Shown: positions 52,301 to 60,978, numbered from the stretch's first letter. The stretch: 64,000 nucleotides of DNA from Paracoccus zeaxanthinifaciens ATCC 21588 (GCF_000420145.1 NZ_ATUJ01000005.1:124001-188000); one strand, 5' to 3'. Notes: generated by a model from the letters alone, not told the origin. Translations and numbers: made by a program.

Positions 52301-52564
52301 CACGGTTTCCGCGGCGCGGCCGAGATCGCGGCGACGCTGGACCACATGGCGGCCTTCGCGCATCTGGCGGGCGCGGTGCCGCCGCATCTGTTCGACCTCT
52401 ATCACGACGCGACGCTTGGCCGCCCCGAGATCGAGCGTTTCATGGCCGAGGCCAACCCCGCGGCCCTTCAGACGATGCGCGACCTGTTCCGCCGCCTGCA
52501 CGATGCGGGCCTGTGGGTGACGCGCCGCAACTCCATCGCCGCAACCCTGGGGGCCGCCGAATGA
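49382..52564 (+). CDS. cobN: Aerobic cobaltochelatase, CobN subunit
   Basis: A 1060-residue large subunit that binds hydrogenobyrinic acid a,c-diamide and inserts cobalt, working with CobS and CobT (not in this window). CobN/ChlH motifs are GRTALPQMGFHDPDLG, VVSFKSPAPRDPLLQYSRF, LIHMGAHGTLEWLPGKSVALS, YPFIVNDPGEAAQAKRRLGA and DLWGSATMRTAGEEFAMAL. It is shorter than the 1275-residue Pseudomonas protein but intact in the conserved core. cobG overlaps its stop (ATGA). Confidence 0.95.
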   Translation: MHVVFRERVGLEETDAPYDPGQTPGDLVALSFSDSDLGAFAAGWHRADGGLPSLRLCNLVALRHPVSVDTYVDQTLSGARGILIRLIGGEAYWPYGLASVQDLARRKGIALAILPADGRDDPRLEEMSTVPASVLRVLRRHCDQGGAVAAQAALAQMAIAAGLHAAPVAGRTALPQMGFHDPDLGVVPAPPQGAVLVTFYRSWLAAADTAAIDAVIRALRDRGIPAIGVFTPSLKSEGFADFLRGADLRPRAIVNATGFSAAPFGGLTCPVFQIALSTNRRREWAEAERGLSPSDLAMNVVLPEVDGRVFAGVVSFKSPAPRDPLLQYSRFAHRPDPAMVDAACDRIAAWLRLSEREGPRVAMVLSTYPGRDWQMAHAVGLDSLASADAVAGMLGHAPLAADLAEAAIRWPLDDYRAALGTLPQVLRDRLRAEWGDAADDPDCRDDAFHLRALVRDDLILALQPERSHRKGREDEYHDLTRVPRHAYVAFYLWLRAQAPDALIHMGAHGTLEWLPGKSVALSGECWPQALTGALPVIYPFIVNDPGEAAQAKRRLGAVTLGHMPPPMRAASLPAGMTALERLLDEYSTADGLDPARRDRLIADIRDEARASGVETDLGIPADASAAEAITRIDRFVCDIKESQYGEGLHVWGSGPCGDAERRGLATALAGRFVAPGPSGSPARGRSDVMPTGRNLFSTDPRAVPTPAAHAQGVKLAEELLRRHLQDHGDWPRGLVVDLWGSATMRTAGEEFAMALHLAGLRPAWDEGSGRVSGVEVVPLALLGRPRIDVTLRVSGLFRDVFPVLAQMFQTGIRALAERDEAADQNPYATDAPRVFGPAPGSYGLGMGTAPDSFTDAARAAAGEAWLAASEWAIGADGQSHRDREALDLRMAGADSFVHAQDLPESDLLLAADYAAHEAGFAAAVARIGGAAPALYHLDATQPDRPRARTLTEEIARTVRARAADPAWADAMTRHGFRGAAEIAATLDHMAAFAHLAGAVPPHLFDLYHDATLGRPEIERFMAEANPAALQTMRDLFRRLHDAGLWVTRRNSIAATLGAAE

Positions 52565-53649
52565 GCGGGATCCGGGGATGGTGTCCCGGCGCCCTGCGCC
52601 CGATGGAATCCGGCGACGGGCTGGTCGTCCGCATCCGCCCGCGCGGCGGCAGGCTGACCCGCGCGCAGGCCGAAACCATCGCCGACGCCGCCGAGGCATG
52701 GGGCAACGGCACGATCGAGCTGACGGGACGCGCGAACCTGCAGCTGCGCGGCGTCACGCAGGCCACCCACGCCCCCCTGCTGGACGCGCTGAGCCAGGCG
52801 GACCTGCTGGACCCCGACCCCGCGACCGAGCAGCTGCGCAACATCGTCGTCACGCCCTTCGCCACGCCCGCGACCGACCGGCTGGCCGCCGATGTCGCCC
52901 GCGCCCTGACAGACAGCCGCCTGCCCCTGCCCGCCAAGTTCGGCATCGCCATCGACGACGCCCAGCCTGTCCTGACCGACGCCCCCGCCGACATCCGGGT
53001 CGAGGGCGACCTGATCCGCGCCGACGGCATGCCGCTTGCCGCCCCCCTGCGCGGGCCGGACGACGTGGTCGCGATGGCCCGCTGGTTCCTGGACCAGGGC
53101 GGCGCGCCGGGCGGTCGGGGCCGCATGGCCGCGCTGATCGCCGCGGGCATCCGCCCTGCCGCCGACACTCCCGCGCGCCCCCCCGTCGCGCGCCCCGCCC
53201 CCGGCGCGACGCCTGCCGGGATGCTGGCGGGGTTCGAGTTCGGCCAGATCCCACCCGAGACGCTGCGCAGGCTGTCGCGCCTTGCCCCCCTGCGGATGAC
53301 ACCCTGGCGCATGATCATGGTCTGCGCGGCCCGCAGCCTGCCCCCGATGCCGGGGCTGATCCTGCGGCCCGACGACCCGCTGCTGCGCACCCATGCCTGC
53401 CCCGGCGCCCCCGCCTGCGCCTCCGCCCATGCACCCGTCCGCCAGCTGGCCCGCGACCTTGCGCCCCTGATGCCGCAGGGCGCGGTGCTGCATGTCTCGG
53501 GCTGCGCCAAGGGATGCGCCTGCCCGCGTCCCGCCGACCTGACCCTGACCGCGACGCCGCAGGGCTTCGACGTGATCCGCCACGGACGCGCCTCGGACCC
53601 AGCCGGGCTGCGCGGGCTTCACCCCGACCAACTGACCAAGGTGCCCTGA
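52561..53649 (+). CDS. cobG: Precorrin-3B synthase
   Basis: A 362-residue sulfite/nitrite-reductase-like monooxygenase that uses O2 to make precorrin-3B in the aerobic pathway. Ferredoxin-like domains carry TIELTGRANLQLRG (near residue 50). The [4Fe-4S] cysteines lie in THACPGAPACASA and HVSGCAKGCACPRP near the C-terminus. The start ATG overlaps the cobN stop. Its presence marks the oxygen-dependent route. Confidence 0.94.
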   Translation: MSGIRGWCPGALRPMESGDGLVVRIRPRGGRLTRAQAETIADAAEAWGNGTIELTGRANLQLRGVTQATHAPLLDALSQADLLDPDPATEQLRNIVVTPFATPATDRLAADVARALTDSRLPLPAKFGIAIDDAQPVLTDAPADIRVEGDLIRADGMPLAAPLRGPDDVVAMARWFLDQGGAPGGRGRMAALIAAGIRPAADTPARPPVARPAPGATPAGMLAGFEFGQIPPETLRRLSRLAPLRMTPWRMIMVCAARSLPPMPGLILRPDDPLLRTHACPGAPACASAHAPVRQLARDLAPLMPQGAVLHVSGCAKGCACPRPADLTLTATPQGFDVIRHGRASDPAGLRGLHPDQLTKVP

Positions 53650-54278
53650 TGCCCCACCACTATGAAACCGACGGGGCCGCGATCTATCGCCAGTCCTTCG
53701 CCACGATCCGGGCCGAGGCCGACCTGGCCCGCTTCGACGCGGACGAGGAACCGGTCGCCGTGCGGATGATCCACGCCGCGGGGCTGGTCGGGCTGGAACG
53801 CGACATCCGCTTCACCCCCGGCATGGCCGCCACGGCGCGGCAGGCGCTGGCGGATGGCGCGCCGATCCTCTGCGATGCGCGCATGGTCAGCGAGGGGATC
53901 ACCCGCCCCCGCCTGCCCGCGCAGAACCCCGTCATCTGCACGCTGAACGATCCGCGCACGCCCGAACTGGCGCAGCGGATGGGCAACACCCGCAGCGCCG
54001 CCGCGCTGGAGCTGTGGCGCCCCCATCTGGCGGGCGCGATCGTCGCCATCGGGAACGCGCCCACCGCGCTGTTCCACCTGCTGAACATGCTGGAAGATCC
54101 CGACTGCCCGCGCCCCGCCGCCATTATCGGCTGCCCCGTGGGCTTCGTCGGCGCGATGGAATCGAAGGACGCGCTGATGGCCGCGCCGCCCGTGCCCTCG
54201 CTGATCGTGCAGGGGCGGCTGGGCGGATCGGCCATCACCGTCGCCGCCGTCAACGCGCTGGCCAGCCGGAAGGAGTGA
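53649..54278 (+). CDS. cobH: Precorrin-8X methylmutase
   Basis: A 209-residue enzyme that moves the C11 methyl group to C12, giving hydrogenobyrinic acid. The catalytic His42 is in VRMIHAAGLV; other marks are PILCDARMVSEGITR, GNAPTALFHLLNML and GCPVGFVGAMESKDAL. The ATG shares a base with the cobG stop. Length is normal (about 210). Confidence 0.96.
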   Translation: MPHHYETDGAAIYRQSFATIRAEADLARFDADEEPVAVRMIHAAGLVGLERDIRFTPGMAATARQALADGAPILCDARMVSEGITRPRLPAQNPVICTLNDPRTPELAQRMGNTRSAAALELWRPHLAGAIVAIGNAPTALFHLLNMLEDPDCPRPAAIIGCPVGFVGAMESKDALMAAPPVPSLIVQGRLGGSAITVAAVNALASRKE

Positions 54279-54282
54279 TCGG

Positions 54283-55035
54283 ATGGGACGCATCATCTGC
54301 GCGGGGCTGGGGCCGGGCGATCCGGACCTGATATCCGTCCGCGCCGACCGCGCGCTGCGCGGCGCAAGGCAGGTGGCCTTCTTCCGCAAGCCGGGGCGTC
54401 AGGGGCAGGCCCGCCGCATCGTCGAGGGCATCCTGCCCGCGGGCATCCCCGAACACGCGATGGAATACCCCATCACGACCGAGATTCCCTTCGACAGCCC
54501 CGCCTATAACGACGCGCTGGCGCGGTTCTACGACGATTGGGCCGATCGGCTGGCGGCGCTGGCCGCGACCGACGATCTTGTCGTCCTGTGCGAGGGGGAT
54601 CCGTTCTTCTACGGATCGTTCATGCATCTCTATGTCCGCCTTCAGGGCCGCGTCGAAACCCAGGTGATCCCAGGCATCACCGGCATGTCGGGCTGCTGGA
54701 CCGCGACCGGATCGCCCATCACCTGGGGCGACGACGTGCTGACGGTGCTGGCCGGGACGCTGCCGCAGGCCGAGCTGGAACGGCGCATGGCCATGTCGGA
54801 TGCCATCGTGGTGATGAAGACGGGCCGCAACCTGCCCCGCATCCGCGCCGCGCTGCAGGCGACAGGCCGCCTGGACGACGCCTGGCTGATCGAGCGTGGC
54901 ACCATGCCCGACCAGCGGCTGGCGCGGCTGCGCGACGTGGACGCGGCCGACTGCCCCTATTTCGCGATCGTCATGGTCCACGGCCATGGGCGCCGCCCCG
55001 AGATCCGGTGCCCCGAGATCAGGTGCCCGGAATGA
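54283..55035 (+). CDS. cobI: Precorrin-2 C(20)-methyltransferase
   Basis: A 250-residue SAM-dependent methyltransferase, early in the corrin pathway. Motifs are ICAGLGPGDPDLISVRA at the N-terminus, VVLCEGDPFFYGSFMHLY, VIPGITGMSGC and MKTGRNLPRIR. The C-terminus ends in a duplicated EIRCP unit, encoded by two 15-base repeats at 54996-55025. It begins 4 bases after cobH, and its stop overlaps cobJ. Confidence 0.95.
   Translation: MGRIICAGLGPGDPDLISVRADRALRGARQVAFFRKPGRQGQARRIVEGILPAGIPEHAMEYPITTEIPFDSPAYNDALARFYDDWADRLAALAATDDLVVLCEGDPFFYGSFMHLYVRLQGRVETQVIPGITGMSGCWTATGSPITWGDDVLTVLAGTLPQAELERRMAMSDAIVVMKTGRNLPRIRAALQATGRLDDAWLIERGTMPDQRLARLRDVDAADCPYFAIVMVHGHGRRPEIRCPEIRCPE
54996..55025 (+). 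repeat. 15-bp tandem repeat at the 3' end of cobI
   Basis: CCCCGAGATCCGGTG is followed at once by CCCCGAGATCAGGTG, one mismatch. The repeat keeps the frame and duplicates the residues PEIRC near the CobI C-terminus, just before the cobJ start. It looks like a recent slippage duplication in the non-conserved tail. Confidence 0.8.
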
Positions 55036-55763
55036 GCGGTCGGATCACTGTCGCGGGCCTGGGCCCCGGTGCGGATGCGCTGGTCACCCCCGAGGTGACG
55101 CAGGCCCTGGCGGAGGCGACCGATGTCATCGGCTATATCCCCTATGTCGCGCGGGTGGCGCCGCGTGCGGACCTGCGGCTGCACCCGTCGGACAACCGGG
55201 TCGAGCTGGACCGCGCCCGCCACGCGCTGGACCTGGCCGAGGGCGGCGCGCGGGTGGTCATCGTGTCCTCGGGCGATCCGGGGGTCTTCGCCATGGCCGC
55301 CGCCCTGTTCGAGGCGCTGGAGGAGCGCGACACAGATCCCGACATCCGCATCCTGCCGGGGATCACGGCCATGCTGGCCGCCGCCGCCCGCGCGGGGGCG
55401 CCCCTGGGCCATGATTTCTGCGCGATCAACCTGTCGGACAACCTCAAGCCCTTCGCGCTGATCGAGAAGCGCCTGCGCCACGCCGCAATGGGCGATTTCG
55501 CGATGGCCTTCTACAACCCGCGTTCGAAATCGCGCCCCGAGGGGTTCGCCCGCGTGCTGCAGATCCTGCGCGAGGAATGCGAACCCGAACGCCTGCTGAT
55601 CTTCGCCCGCGCGGTCTCGACCCTGGACGAGGAACTGCGCATCACCACGCTGGCCCGGGCCACCCCCGAGATGGCCGACATGCGCACGGTGGTGATCGTC
55701 GGCAATTCCGCGACGCGCCGTGTGGGGCGGTGGGTCTATGCGCCCAGATCGGCGGGGGCGTGA
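55032..55763 (+). CDS. cobJ: Precorrin-3B C(17)-methyltransferase
   Basis: A 243-residue SAM methyltransferase that also contracts the ring. It has TVAGLGPGADALVTPEV, VIGYIPYV, VVIVSSGDPGVFAMAA, ILPGITAMLAAAARAGAPLGHDFC and MAFYNPRSKSRPEGF, as in CobJ/CbiH. It overlaps the cobI stop by ATGA. Its last 28 bases overlap the 3' end of the opposite-strand cobK. Confidence 0.96.
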   Translation: MSGRITVAGLGPGADALVTPEVTQALAEATDVIGYIPYVARVAPRADLRLHPSDNRVELDRARHALDLAEGGARVVIVSSGDPGVFAMAAALFEALEERDTDPDIRILPGITAMLAAAARAGAPLGHDFCAINLSDNLKPFALIEKRLRHAAMGDFAMAFYNPRSKSRPEGFARVLQILREECEPERLLIFARAVSTLDEELRITTLARATPEMADMRTVVIVGNSATRRVGRWVYAPRSAGA

Positions 55764-56467
55764 TGCAGCCAGTCCAGCACCTCTGCCGGATGGGCCGCCT
55801 GCGGGCGCGGCGGCAGGACGGGGCGGTCGATCATCACGACCTGCACGCCCAAGGCGCGCGCGGCATGCAGCTTGGCCTCGGCCCCCGCGCCACCGCTGTT
55901 CTTGGCCACCAGATGCGTCATGCCGTGGCGGCGCATCAGATCCAGGTCGCCATCGACGGTAAAGGGGCCGCGGTCGATCACCAAGTTTGCGCGGGGCAGC
56001 GGCGGGGCGGCGGGCGCATCGACCAGCCGCAGCAGCCAGCGATGCGGCAGATGCGCGAATTCCGACAGGTGCATCCGTCCGATCGCCAAGAAGACCCGCG
56101 CCGGATCGCGCGGCAGCGCCGCGGCGGCGGCGGCCATGTCGGGCACGTGCAGCCACCCCTCTCCGCGCCATGGCGGGCGGATCAGCCGGATCAGCGGCAG
56201 GTCCAGCGCATCGCAGGCCGCATGGGCATTGGCGCTGATCCGCGCGGCAAAGGGATGGGTCGCGTCGATCACATGGGTGATGCCCTCGCGGCGCAGGTAA
56301 TCCGCCAGCCCCTCGGGACCGCCGAAGCCGCCGATGCGCATGGGGATGGGCATGGACAATGGCTGCGCCGTCCGGCCCGCAAGGCTGTAGATCGCATCCA
56401 TACCCGCCAGCGCATCCGCCATGCGGCGGGCCTCGGTCGTGCCGCCCAGAAGAAGGATGCGCGTCAT
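55736..56467 (-). CDS. cobK: Precorrin-6A reductase, inverted within the cob operon
   Basis: A 243-residue NADPH-dependent reductase that makes precorrin-6B. Family marks are ILLLGGTTEARRMADAL at the start, YSLAGRTA, RIGGFGGPEGLADYL, VIDATHPFAARISANA, PPWRGEGW and VAKNSGGAGAEAKL (NADPH/substrate region). ATG 56467 lies in CATG, which also gives the cobL start on the plus strand (56466). It overlaps cobJ by 28 bases at the other end, so no sequence is free for its promoter; it must lie inside cobL. Confidence 0.95.
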   Translation of the reverse strand: MTRILLLGGTTEARRMADALAGMDAIYSLAGRTAQPLSMPIPMRIGGFGGPEGLADYLRREGITHVIDATHPFAARISANAHAACDALDLPLIRLIRPPWRGEGWLHVPDMAAAAAALPRDPARVFLAIGRMHLSEFAHLPHRWLLRLVDAPAAPPLPRANLVIDRGPFTVDGDLDLMRRHGMTHLVAKNSGGAGAEAKLHAARALGVQVVMIDRPVLPPRPQAAHPAEVLDWLHHAPADLGA

Positions 56468-57629
56468 GTCTGAACCCTGGCTGTCGATCATCGGTCTGAA
56501 CGAGGATGGCCTGCCGGGCCTTGGTGCCGCAAGCCGGAAGGCGCTGGAGGACGCGCGCATCGTCTTCGGCGGGCCGCGTCACCTGGCGCTGGCGAAGGTC
56601 GGCGCGCGGGGCCGCGAATGGCCCGTGCCCTTCGATCTGGCCCCGATCCTTGCGCTGCGGGGGGAACGGGTGGCGATGCTGACCTCGGGCGATCCGTTCT
56701 GGTTCGGCGCGGGCGGCAGCATCGCGGCGCATCTGGACCCGTCGGAATGGCGGGCCTTTCCGGTCGCGGGGGTCTTCTCGCTGGCCGCCGCGCGCATGGG
56801 CTGGCGGTTGGAACATTGCGCGACGCTTGGCCTTCATGCCGCGCCCTTCGCGCAGCTTCGCCCGCATCTGCATCGCGGCTGCCGCATCATCGCGACCCTG
56901 CGGGACGGCAACGCGCCTGCCGCGCTGGCCGAATGGTTGCGCGACATGGGCGCGAATGCGGCGCGGCTGACGGTGCTGGAACGCCTGAGCGGCCCGCGCG
57001 AACGCGTCGGCCCGCTGCGGGATGGGCACGAGGCCCCCGTGGCCGTCGCCATCGACGGCGACGACCTGCCTGCGGGCTTCGGACTGCCCATGGCGGCGGG
57101 GCGGGCGGACGAGTTGTTCGACCATCGCGGGCAGATCACGAAATCGCCCGTCCGCGCGATGACGCTGGCGGCGCTTGCCCCCCGCCCGGGGGAGCTGCTG
57201 TGGGATATCGGCGGCGGGTCGGGGTCGATCTCGGTCGAATGGGCACTGGCGGGGGGACGCGCCATCTGCATCGAACCGCGCGAGGATCGGCTGGACCTGA
57301 TCCGCAGCAACCGCGACCGCTTCGGCGTGGCGCAGCGCATTGAGGTGGTGCAGGGCGCCGCGCCCGATGCGCTGCGCGATCTGCCCGCACCCGACGCGAT
57401 CTTCGTGGGCGGGGGCGGCAGTGCGGGTCTGTTCGACGCCATCCTGCCCCTGCCCGCCCGCATCGTCGCCAATGCCGTGACGTTGGAGACCGAGTCCCTG
57501 CTGGCCACTTTGCACGCCCGCCATGGCGGAAGCCTGACCCGCATCGCCCTCAGCGAGGCCGCGCCCCTTGGCGGCATGCGCGGCTGGCAGCCCGCCCGCC
57601 CCGTCACCCAGTGGAGCCGCCCCGCATGA
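56466..57629 (+). CDS. cobL: Precorrin-6B C5,15-methyltransferase (decarboxylating)
   Basis: A 387-residue two-domain enzyme. The N-terminal CbiE-like domain (1-195) has [33 protein letters not shown] and a [14 protein letters not shown] segment. The C-terminal CbiT-like domain from about residue 215 has [35 protein letters not shown] split over the SAM-binding site. GAAGGA lies 8 bases upstream of ATG 56466, inside cobK antisense sequence. The stop overlaps cobE. Confidence 0.95.
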   Translation: MSEPWLSIIGLNEDGLPGLGAASRKALEDARIVFGGPRHLALAKVGARGREWPVPFDLAPILALRGERVAMLTSGDPFWFGAGGSIAAHLDPSEWRAFPVAGVFSLAAARMGWRLEHCATLGLHAAPFAQLRPHLHRGCRIIATLRDGNAPAALAEWLRDMGANAARLTVLERLSGPRERVGPLRDGHEAPVAVAIDGDDLPAGFGLPMAAGRADELFDHRGQITKSPVRAMTLAALAPRPGELLWDIGGGSGSISVEWALAGGRAICIEPREDRLDLIRSNRDRFGVAQRIEVVQGAAPDALRDLPAPDAIFVGGGGSAGLFDAILPLPARIVANAVTLETESLLATLHARHGGSLTRIALSEAAPLGGMRGWQPARPVTQWSRPA

Positions 57630-57949
57630 GGATCGCGGGCATCGGATGCAGGCCGGGCACGCCGCCCGCAGCCATCGCCACCGCGCTGACCCGCGCGGGC
57701 GGGGCCGACCTGCTGGCGGGCATCGCGGAACGCGCGCCCGAATTGCGGGCCGCCGCGCAGGCGCTGGCCCTGCCCCTGCGGCTGGTCGATGTCGCGGGCA
57801 TCGCAACCCCCACGCAATCGCCCCGCATCCTGGACCTCTTCGCCACCGGATCGGTGGCCGAGGCCGCAGCCATCGCCGCAGGGGGCCGCCTTCTGGGGCC
57901 GCGCACCGCCTGCGGCCCCGTCACCATCGCCATAGCCGAGGTTCCATGA
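57626..57949 (+). CDS. cobE: CobE (CbiG C-terminal-like) protein
   Basis: A 107-residue small protein matching the C-terminal domain of Cbi[15 protein letters not shown] at the start, then [19 protein letters not shown] and [12 protein letters not shown]. Corrin clusters of the aerobic type often carry this gene; it is proposed to help ring contraction or to act on precorrin intermediates, without proven activity. It is a little shorter than usual. Both ends overlap neighbours by ATGA. Confidence 0.85.
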   Translation: MRIAGIGCRPGTPPAAIATALTRAGGADLLAGIAERAPELRAAAQALALPLRLVDVAGIATPTQSPRILDLFATGSVAEAAAIAAGGRLLGPRTACGPVTIAIAEVP

Positions 57950-58719
57950 CCGTCCACTTCATCGGCGCCGGACCGGGCGCCGCCGACCTGCTGACCATTC
58001 GCGGGCGCGACCTGATCGCCGCCTGCCCCGTCTGCCTCTATGCCGGCAGCCTGATCCCGCCCGCGCTGCTGGATCACTGCCCCGAGGGCGCGCGGATCGT
58101 GAACACCGCCCCCCTCAGCCTCGACCAGATCATCGACGAGATCGCATCCGCCCATGCGGAGGGACATGACGTCGCGCGGCTGCATTCGGGCGATCTGTCG
58201 GTCTGGTCGGCGATGGGCGAGCAGCTGCGCCGCCTGCGGGCGCTGGACATCCCCGTGCAGGTCACGCCCGGCGTGCCCAGCTTTGCCGCTGCCGCCGCGG
58301 CGCTGCAATCCGAACTGACCCTGCCCGGCCTTGCGCAATCGGTCGTCCTGACCCGCACCCCCGGCCGCGCATCCGCCATGCCCGAGGGCGAGAGCCTGAG
58401 CGCCTTCGCCGCCACCGGCGCCACGCTGGCGATCCACCTGTCGATCCATGCGCTGGACCGCGTGGTGGCCGATCTGTCCCCCCATTACGGGCCGGATTGC
58501 CCGGTGGCGGTCGTCTGGCGCGCAAGCTGGCCCGACCAGCGCGTCATCCGCGCGACCCTTGCCACCATCGCGCAGGCGGCGCAGGGCATCGACCGCACCG
58601 CGCTGATCCTTGTCGGCCCCGCACTTGGCGCCGAGGGGTTCCAGGAAAGCCGCCTCTATGCCGCCGATTACGACCGCCGGTACCGCCCGACCGGCCCCAA
58701 CCCCAGGTTCCCCGAATGA
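57946..58719 (+). CDS. cobM: Precorrin-4 C(11)-methyltransferase
   Basis: A 257-residue SAM methyltransferase. CobM/CbiF motifs are [67 protein letters not shown] and [17 protein letters not shown]. It overlaps cobE upstream and cobB downstream by ATGA. Length matches the family (about 250). Confidence 0.96.
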   Translation: MTVHFIGAGPGAADLLTIRGRDLIAACPVCLYAGSLIPPALLDHCPEGARIVNTAPLSLDQIIDEIASAHAEGHDVARLHSGDLSVWSAMGEQLRRLRALDIPVQVTPGVPSFAAAAAALQSELTLPGLAQSVVLTRTPGRASAMPEGESLSAFAATGATLAIHLSIHALDRVVADLSPHYGPDCPVAVVWRASWPDQRVIRATLATIAQAAQGIDRTALILVGPALGAEGFQESRLYAADYDRRYRPTGPNPRFPE

Positions 58720-60041
58720 CCCCCGGACTGATGATCTCTGCCCCCGCATCGGGCACCGGCAAGACGGTGCTGATGCTGGGCCTTTTGAACGCGCTGCGCC
58801 GCCGCGGCATGGATGTGCAGCCCTTCAAGTCGGGGCCGGACTATATCGATCCCGGCTTCCACCGCGCGGCCTCGGGGCGGCCCTCGTTCAACCTGGATGC
58901 CTGGGCGATGGAGCGGGGGCGCATCCTGACCCATGTCACCGCCCAGCCGGATGCCGACCTGGTGCTGGCCGAAGGGTCGATGGGCCTGTTCGACGGCGTT
59001 GCGCATCGGGGCGAATCCGGCATCGGCGCCAGCGCCGAGATCGCCACGCTGATGGGCTGGCCGGTGGTCCTGATCATCGACGTGTCGGGGCAGGCGCAAT
59101 CGGCGGCGGCGGTCGCGCGGGGCTTCGCCACGCTGCAGCCCGACCTGCCCTTTGCGGGGGTGGTGCTGAACCGCGTGGCCTCGGCCCGGCATGAAACCCT
59201 GATCCGCGAGGGGATGGAGCGTGGGGGCATCCGCGTGCTGGGCGCGCTGCCGCGACAGGGCAACATCACCCTGCCCGAACGCCACCTGGGTCTTGTGCAG
59301 GCCGAAGAGACCGAGGGCCTTCAGGCGATCCTGGACCATGCGGGCGATTTCATCGGCGCGCATTGCGATCTGGACGCGATGCTGGGCGCGGCGGCGGCCC
59401 GCCCCCTGCCGCCCGCCGATCCGCCCACCGCGATGACGCCCCCCGGCGGACGGATCGCGCTGGCGCGGGATGCCGCGTTCTCCTTCACCTATCCGCATGT
59501 GATCGACGCGTGGCGGCGGGCGGGCGCGACGATCCTGCCGTTCTCGCCGCTGGCCGACGAGGGGCCGGACGACAGCGCGGATTGCTGCTGGCTGCCGGGC
59601 GGATACCCGGAACTGCACGCCGGACGGCTGGCCGCAGCGGACGGGTTCCGGCAGGCCATGCACCGCTTTGCCCGCACGCGGCCCGTGCATGGCGAATGCG
59701 GCGGCTACATGGCGCTTGGCGCGGGGCTGGTCGATGCCGATGGGCAGCGTCACGCGATGCTGGGGCTGCTGGGGCTGGAGACCAGCTACCACAAGCGGCG
59801 GATGCACCTGGGATACCGCCGCGCGACGCCGCTGGCGCCGCTGCCGGGCCTGGGACGCGCCGCACTGCGGGGGCACGAGTTCCACTATGCCTCGATCCTG
59901 TCCGAACCCGATGCGCCCCTGGCCCATGTCACCGACGCAAATGGCCGCGAGGTCGCGGAAACCGGCAGCCACCGCACGACCGATGGCGGCGGGCAGGTCA
60001 GCGGGACGTTCTTCCACCTGATCGCGCCCGCCGCGACTTGA
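58716..60041 (+). CDS. cobB: Hydrogenobyrinic acid a,c-diamide synthase
   Basis: A 441-residue ATP- and glutamine-dependent amidotransferase. The P-loop APASGTGKT is at residues 9-17, with [15 protein letters not shown] next to it. The C-terminal class-I-like GATase domain holds the nucleophile Cys in [12 protein letters not shown] near residue 328 and [11 protein letters not shown] near the end. It prepares the substrate for CobN. It is the last gene of the first plus-strand cob operon; riboswitch 2 follows. Confidence 0.95.
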   Translation: MTPGLMISAPASGTGKTVLMLGLLNALRRRGMDVQPFKSGPDYIDPGFHRAASGRPSFNLDAWAMERGRILTHVTAQPDADLVLAEGSMGLFDGVAHRGESGIGASAEIATLMGWPVVLIIDVSGQAQSAAAVARGFATLQPDLPFAGVVLNRVASARHETLIREGMERGGIRVLGALPRQGNITLPERHLGLVQAEETEGLQAILDHAGDFIGAHCDLDAMLGAAAARPLPPADPPTAMTPPGGRIALARDAAFSFTYPHVIDAWRRAGATILPFSPLADEGPDDSADCCWLPGGYPELHAGRLAAADGFRQAMHRFARTRPVHGECGGYMALGAGLVDADGQRHAMLGLLGLETSYHKRRMHLGYRRATPLAPLPGLGRAALRGHEFHYASILSEPDAPLAHVTDANGREVAETGSHRTTDGGGQVSGTFFHLIAPAAT

Positions 60042-60073
60042 CGGAAGCGTGATCGTCGTGTCTGGCTGAGGAC

Positions 60074-60264
60074 GCATGGTGCCCGGATGACGCGATACGC
60101 GTCGGGCTTCATCGGGAATGGGGAAGGGCGGACCAAATCGCGGCGCCCGAAGCCCCAGCCGCCCCCGCGACTGTATGCGGAGAGCGGGCGTCACGCGCGC
60201 CACTGGATCCGTCCGGGAAGGCCGACGCCCCGCCACGACCCGCAAGCCAGGAGACCGGCCATGC
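60074..60264 (+). promoter_or_regulatory. Cobalamin riboswitch 2
   Basis: A second plus-strand B12 riboswitch, in the 271 bases between cobB and the CbiM-like gene. P1 is GCATGG (60074-60079) with CCATGC (60259-60264). It has GGGAATGGGGAAGGGCGG, GCAGCC-type AGCCGCCCCCGCGACTGT, GCCACTGGAT, GGGAAGGCCG and GCAAGCCAGGAGACCGGCC, all close to the consensus. A GCCGTC/GACGGC hairpin (60280-60297) lies just before the Shine-Dalgarno AGGAGA (60301-60306), so control of translation is likely. Confidence 0.95.
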
Positions 60265-60312
60265 ATCGCAAATGCCACGGCCGTCGGGTGTGACGGCGAC
60301 AGGAGAACGACA

Positions 60313-60978
60313 ATGCATATCGAACCGGGCGTCGTGAACGGCGCGAAGATCATCCTCAGCTATGCCACCGCGGCGACCGCGGGCCTCTATGCGCTGCGGC
60401 TGGCGGCAAAGGACCACGGGCTGCGCGGGCTGCCCTCGCTTGCGGCGCGGGCGGCGATCGCCACGGCGCTGACCTTCGTCTTCTTCCAGGTCCTGCCGAA
60501 ATTCCCCGTGGGCGTCTCCGAGGTTCACCTGATCCTGGGTTCCACCCTGTTCCTGCTGCTGGGCGCCGCCCCCGCCGCAATGGGCCTTGCCGCGGGCCTT
60601 GCGCTGCAGGGGCTGTTCTTCGCCCCCGCCGACCTGCCGCAATACGGCATGAACGTCACCACGCTGCTGGTGCCCCTGTTCCTGCTGCGCGAGATCGCGG
60701 GCCGGATCATCGCGCCCGGCACCGCCTATGTCGATCTGCGCTATGGCCAGGCGCTGGCGCTGTCGACGGCCTACCAAGGTGGAATCGTCGCCTGGGTCGC
60801 CTTCTGGGCGTTCTGGGGTCAGGGCATGGCCGCGATCGACGGCGTGATGGCCTTCGGCGCGGCCTACATGCTGGTCATCGCGCTCGAACCGCTGGTCGAT
60901 CTGGCCGTGCTGGCCGGCGCGAAGTCGCTGCGCGGCCTGCGCGGCAGCCCGCTGGTGACGGACCGCCTGTTCGCGTGA
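60313..60978 (+). CDS. CbiM-like energy-coupling factor permease (cobalt uptake)
   Basis: A 221-residue membrane protein with six or seven hydrophobic segments. It begins MHI, as in CbiM/NikM proteins where the N-terminal Met and His2 bind the metal, and carries VSEVHLILGSTLFLLLGAAPA, LALQGLFFAPADLP and NVTTLLVPLFLLREIAG, as in CbiM. No cbiN, cbiQ or cbiO gene lies nearby, so it would be a solo unit or use components from elsewhere. Riboswitch 2 controls it directly, supporting cobalt as substrate. Confidence 0.82.
   Translation: MHIEPGVVNGAKIILSYATAATAGLYALRLAAKDHGLRGLPSLAARAAIATALTFVFFQVLPKFPVGVSEVHLILGSTLFLLLGAAPAAMGLAAGLALQGLFFAPADLPQYGMNVTTLLVPLFLLREIAGRIIAPGTAYVDLRYGQALALSTAYQGGIVAWVAFWAFWGQGMAAIDGVMAFGAAYMLVIALEPLVDLAVLAGAKSLRGLRGSPLVTDRLFA

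Noticed and set aside
49549..53649. 1366-codon plus-strand ORF that appears to fuse a long protein to CobG
   Set aside because: The first thousand codons are an off-frame shadow of cobN. cobG has its own ATG at 52561 overlapping the cobN stop.
54957..57806. 949-codon minus-strand ORF covering cobJ to cobE
   Set aside because: Composition is shadow-like, and the real minus-strand gene here is cobK in another frame with recognisable motifs.
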